From Rhodobacterales bacterium (GTDB taxonomy: Bacteria > Pseudomonadota > Alphaproteobacteria > Rhodobacterales > Rhodobacteraceae): a stretch of DNA of 64,000 nt. The notes under the pieces were generated by a model. That model searched no databases and was not told the origin of the DNA. It saw nothing but the letters and a program-made list of their open reading frames with translations. The position numbers and the translations under genes are program-made. The stretch spans positions 124,001-188,000 of the forward strand of contig PDRY01000016.1 in the NCBI GenBank assembly GCA_002748265.1, in the 5' to 3' direction. Numbering within the stretch: the first letter of the stretch is position 1; the number at the start of each line of letters is the position of its first letter. Shown piece after piece: positions 61,618 through 64,000 of this stretch.

Positions 61618-63201
61618 ATGAACAGCGCGTTTTACATGGTTCTCGCCTCTGCAGTGCTCTGGGCGATGCAGCCCGCCTTTATCTTGTACTTCGGACGCTC
61701 TGGCGAAAGCGCGTCGATCCTGTTTTTCAACACGTTGGCCACGGCACTTGCCGCGGCGGCGTTCCTAGTCAAGTCCTCCGCGTTTCGGCGCGGCGTCGCT
61801 CTGGTGTTCAGCGCGCCGCATCGTCGGACTTTCCTTGCGTTCACCTTCCTCGACGGCGCTTTGGTCGCCTGCGCGTATTTCTTCCTGTTCCTCGCCTCCA
61901 ACGCCGCCAATCTTGCGGCTCCGGCGGTGTTCTTTGAGGCTTGGCCCATCGTGGCTGCGCTGTTTCTGATGTGGGTCTCGCCGCTGAAGAGCGACCACCG
62001 ACAACCGATCTTGCGCGCGACGGCGCTGCTGCTTCTGGGGTTCGTCTTCATTGGCTATTCTGAGGTTGAGACCCTCAACTTCCTGGGCTCGCGGAACCTC
62101 GCATGGAGCCTGGCCTCGGCGTTGTTCTTTGGCATCGCCGTGGGGGTCATTCAGGTGATGGTGCGCGACAAGATCCCGGCGCTTCAGGACATCGGGATCT
62201 TTCCCGTGGTGATCCTGTTTCGGGCCCTCTTCACGAGCCTTTTCCTGGCGGTGGTGATCGCAATCCACACACAGCAACTGCTGCCCACGCTTCCATCATG
62301 GAGCGACGGGGGGGTCGCGATCGTATTCGGCTTCATCGTTGCGATCAACTCCATCCTTTACCACATCGGCATGGCGAGATCGCAGCACAACGCCTTGGCG
62401 CTTGTCGCGCTGATCTCTCCGGTGCTGGCGCCGCTTTTCATCTTTATGATCGGTCACGGATTGCCCAATCAGGTCTTCTTCGTCGGCGGGGCCTTCGTGT
62501 TTGCCGGGATCTCGCTCTCAAGCCGCCACGCGGATCTGAGCCTGCAAGCCCAAGCCGTGCTGGTGTCTATCCTGCTGTTTGGGACGCTGATCCTGATGAC
62601 GGAAGGCTCGGCCAGTGACGCGCGGTTTGGCTATGTGGATTCCATCGCCGTGTTCTACGGGCTGCTGCAGGCCATCATCTATCAAAAGCTCTATGATCGG
62701 AACAAAGAGATTGGCGGCGCGCTCGTCGAACTGGGCACGGCGTTCAAGCTGCGGGACCGCCCCCGCGTCTATGAGAAGGTCTCAGAGCTGCGGTTCCTGC
62801 GCTCGGGGCTGATTTCGATCTCAGAGATTATCCTGATCACCGCGCTTGCGGCGGGCACAGCGGCGGTTGTCACCCTGACCCGCGACAGCGGCTTTGTCGG
62901 GGACATCTCGGCCTTTCTGATCAGCTGCGCGGCGGCTGCCCTGGTCGTGTCGTGCTGGAGCATGCAGTACAACTCTATGCGCATGAGCCTGAGCTTGAGC
63001 GGCCCACGGCGGCTCCGGATCAACGGGGTGCGGCCGCAGCGGATGGATGTGCGCGGGCGGCTGTTCAGCTATCTGGTCCTGTGCATCATTCTGATCTGGT
63101 TCGTCGCGCTCATCGCGATGAAAGACGCGCAGTATTTCGAAGAGGCGCTTAAAGCGAGCCACATCATCCGCCCAAGCCAGACGGTGAACCCGCATCCGTG
63201 A
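61618..63201 (+). CDS. EamA/DMT-type transporter with C-terminal membrane extension
   Basis: 527 residues, far longer than the roughly 300 of ordinary ten-helix EamA transporters. Residues 1-300 hold about ten helices with two EamA repeats (MNSAFYMVLASAVLWAMQPAFILYF; WSLASALFFGIAVGVIQVMV ... LALVALISPVLAPLFIFMIGHGLPNQVFFVGGAFVFAGISLSS). Residues about 320-505 add four or more helices separated by a charged loop (YDRNKEIGGALVELGTAFKLRDRPRVYEKVSELR), unassigned. Diverges from a nucleoside hydrolase, so a nucleoside or base substrate is possible. GGCGGAGGGCC precedes the ATG. Confidence 0.8.
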   Translation: MNSAFYMVLASAVLWAMQPAFILYFGRSGESASILFFNTLATALAAAAFLVKSSAFRRGVALVFSAPHRRTFLAFTFLDGALVACAYFFLFLASNAANLAAPAVFFEAWPIVAALFLMWVSPLKSDHRQPILRATALLLLGFVFIGYSEVETLNFLGSRNLAWSLASALFFGIAVGVIQVMVRDKIPALQDIGIFPVVILFRALFTSLFLAVVIAIHTQQLLPTLPSWSDGGVAIVFGFIVAINSILYHIGMARSQHNALALVALISPVLAPLFIFMIGHGLPNQVFFVGGAFVFAGISLSSRHADLSLQAQAVLVSILLFGTLILMTEGSASDARFGYVDSIAVFYGLLQAIIYQKLYDRNKEIGGALVELGTAFKLRDRPRVYEKVSELRFLRSGLISISEIILITALAAGTAAVVTLTRDSGFVGDISAFLISCAAAALVVSCWSMQYNSMRMSLSLSGPRRLRINGVRPQRMDVRGRLFSYLVLCIILIWFVALIAMKDAQYFEEALKASHIIRPSQTVNPHP

Positions 63202-63204
63202 TCG

Positions 63205-64000
63205 TCAGTTGAGCGCGACGGGGCCCTTTGCGCGGAACTCCGTCGGGCTCGCGCCTTCGGCTGCGCGGAAAGCGCGCGTGAAGTAGGCGGGCGAGGAGAA
63301 CCCCAGATCGCGCGCGATGTGCGCCACGGGGGCTTTGCTGTTGCGCAAAAGCTTGCGCGCCTCGAACATCCGGCGATCTGCCAGAAGCGCATGGGCCGGT
63401 CGGCCCGACACGGCTTTGCAGCAGCGGCTCAGATGGGTCGGCGTGACGCCGAGAGCGGCAGCGTAATCCGCAACCCCCTTGTGCTGATGAAAGGCCTCCG
63501 CGACGAGCCCGGCATAGGCTTCGACCAGACGCTCAGCGGCATTGGGATCGCTGCGCTCCTCTCCGCCAAGCTGACGCTCCAGGAAGATCGCAAGCAAAGC
63601 CAGCCGATGATGGGCGGCCCGCTGGCATCCGGCTTCATCGCTCAAAAGCTCGCGCTCAAGCTGGTCGAGCAGGATGGCAAGCTCCTTTTGAACGCTCACG
63701 TCACGCAGGCGAAGATGATGAACATCGTCGGGCCAGTCATAGGCCATCGCTTCTGGGATCGTGATGATCTGGGCAAAGCCCGTGGTCCCAAGCTCAACGC
63801 CATACAGAGTGCCTGCGGGGAGGTAGACCACATTGTTCGGCCCAAAACCGCGCACGCGCCCGGCGACCGTGATCCGGCCTTGGCCTTTGGTGAAGACGAT
63901 CAGGCGCGGGCTGGCATGGGCGCGCATGGACTCGGTCCGCCAGCGACCCGCACTAGAGGTATGGCCTATCGACGAAATGGAGAGCCGGTCTCCGGCGGGA
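63205..64000 (-). CDS. AraC family transcriptional regulator (5' end outside window)
   Basis: Frame is open to the right edge, and upstream of the internal ATG it reads PAGDRLSISSIGHTSSAGRWRTESM, typical AraC N-terminal sequence, so the start lies beyond the window. The N-terminal cupin arm is visible (SPRLIVFTKGQGRITVAGRVRGFGPNNVVYLPAGTLYGVEL). The C-terminal DNA-binding part is GVADYAAALGVTPTHLSRCCKAVSGRPAHALLADRRMFEARKLLRNSKAPVAHIARDLGFSSPAYFTRAFRAAEGASPTEFRA. Convergent with the EamA gene, three bases apart. Probable regulator of neighbouring genes, target unknown. Confidence 0.9.
   Translation of the reverse strand, partial: PAGDRLSISSIGHTSSAGRWRTESMRAHASPRLIVFTKGQGRITVAGRVRGFGPNNVVYLPAGTLYGVELGTTGFAQIITIPEAMAYDWPDDVHHLRLRDVSVQKELAILLDQLERELLSDEAGCQRAAHHRLALLAIFLERQLGGEERSDPNAAERLVEAYAGLVAEAFHQHKGVADYAAALGVTPTHLSRCCKAVSGRPAHALLADRRMFEARKLLRNSKAPVAHIARDLGFSSPAYFTRAFRAAEGASPTEFRAKGPVALN

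Noticed and set aside
1-64000. CRISPR arrays, insertion sequences, prophage or integrase genes
   Set aside because: No regularly spaced direct repeats, terminal inverted repeats with transposase, or phage gene families were seen in any frame.

Overview
The window is GC-rich, densely coding chromosome from an alphaproteobacterium, most likely Rhodobacterales (Roseobacter/Rhodobacter group). This rests on two TRAP transporters, DUF2927 and DUF2852 proteins, class-II DAHP synthase, a DksA with one of the four zinc cysteines, a BioR-type biotin regulator with its TTATCTATAA box, and Bpt-type leucyltransferase. I see no phage, transposon, integrase or CRISPR sequence; it reads as core chromosome with catabolic islands. 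Genus and species cannot be fixed from this.

Layout. 1-5.3 kb: branched-chain/amide-type ABC transporter operon (livK-livG-livF-small exported protein-livH-livM, minus strand; livM cut by the left edge). 5.4-8.3 kb: DUF2798/MarR divergent pair, a GlxA/AraC regulator, a YdcF protein and a 30-codon ORF. 8.4-12.2 kb: ndk, class-II DAHP synthase, a CAT-anticodon tRNA (probably tRNA-Ile2), purM-purN. 12.2-17.5 kb: minus-strand set with an M48-like protease, CoxE-like VWA protein, small membrane protein, DUF2927 lipoprotein, GNAT, a 495-base non-coding gap and a MoxR ATPase. 17.6-23.2 kb: dksA, DJ-1/PfpI, FAD monooxygenase, MFS, zinc-ribbon protein, xthA, PfkB sugar kinase. 23.2-26.4 kb: ilvB-lysE-ilvN behind a leader peptide (MTDLVVIVGKRRMAR) and terminator/antiterminator, a textbook-looking attenuator.

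26.7-31.3 kb: TakPQM-like TRAP transporter with an unusually large permease. 31.3-34.3 kb: DapA-family enzyme, bpt, RDD protein, DUF2852 protein. 34.5-37.2 kb: YbaK, then bioR-bioY-bioB. 37.3-43.9 kb: gatB, SLT transglycosylase, an acetyltransferase-acyltransferase pair, pepN, a small membrane protein. 44-48.1 kb: glcB, HbpS/GlcG-like protein, PuuD-like amidohydrolase, D-lyxose isomerase-like cupin. 48.1-57.7 kb: a catabolic island in which dctP-dctQ-dctM-MarR-BASS permease-flavin reductase diverges from a HyuA-HyuB fusion, with a 32-base palindrome between them, followed by a FAH-family hydrolase. 57.7-64 kb: rpe, a membrane GGDEF-EAL protein, nucleoside hydrolase, an extended EamA transporter, and an AraC regulator cut by the right edge.

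The clearest regulatory signals are the ilv attenuator, the BioR box before bioYB, the palindrome between dctP and the hydantoinase gene, the palindrome upstream of the first marR gene, and a dispersed repeat (CCCGAGGTATTTG.ACAAATAAGAAG) whose one copy encodes the C-terminus of the VWA protein.
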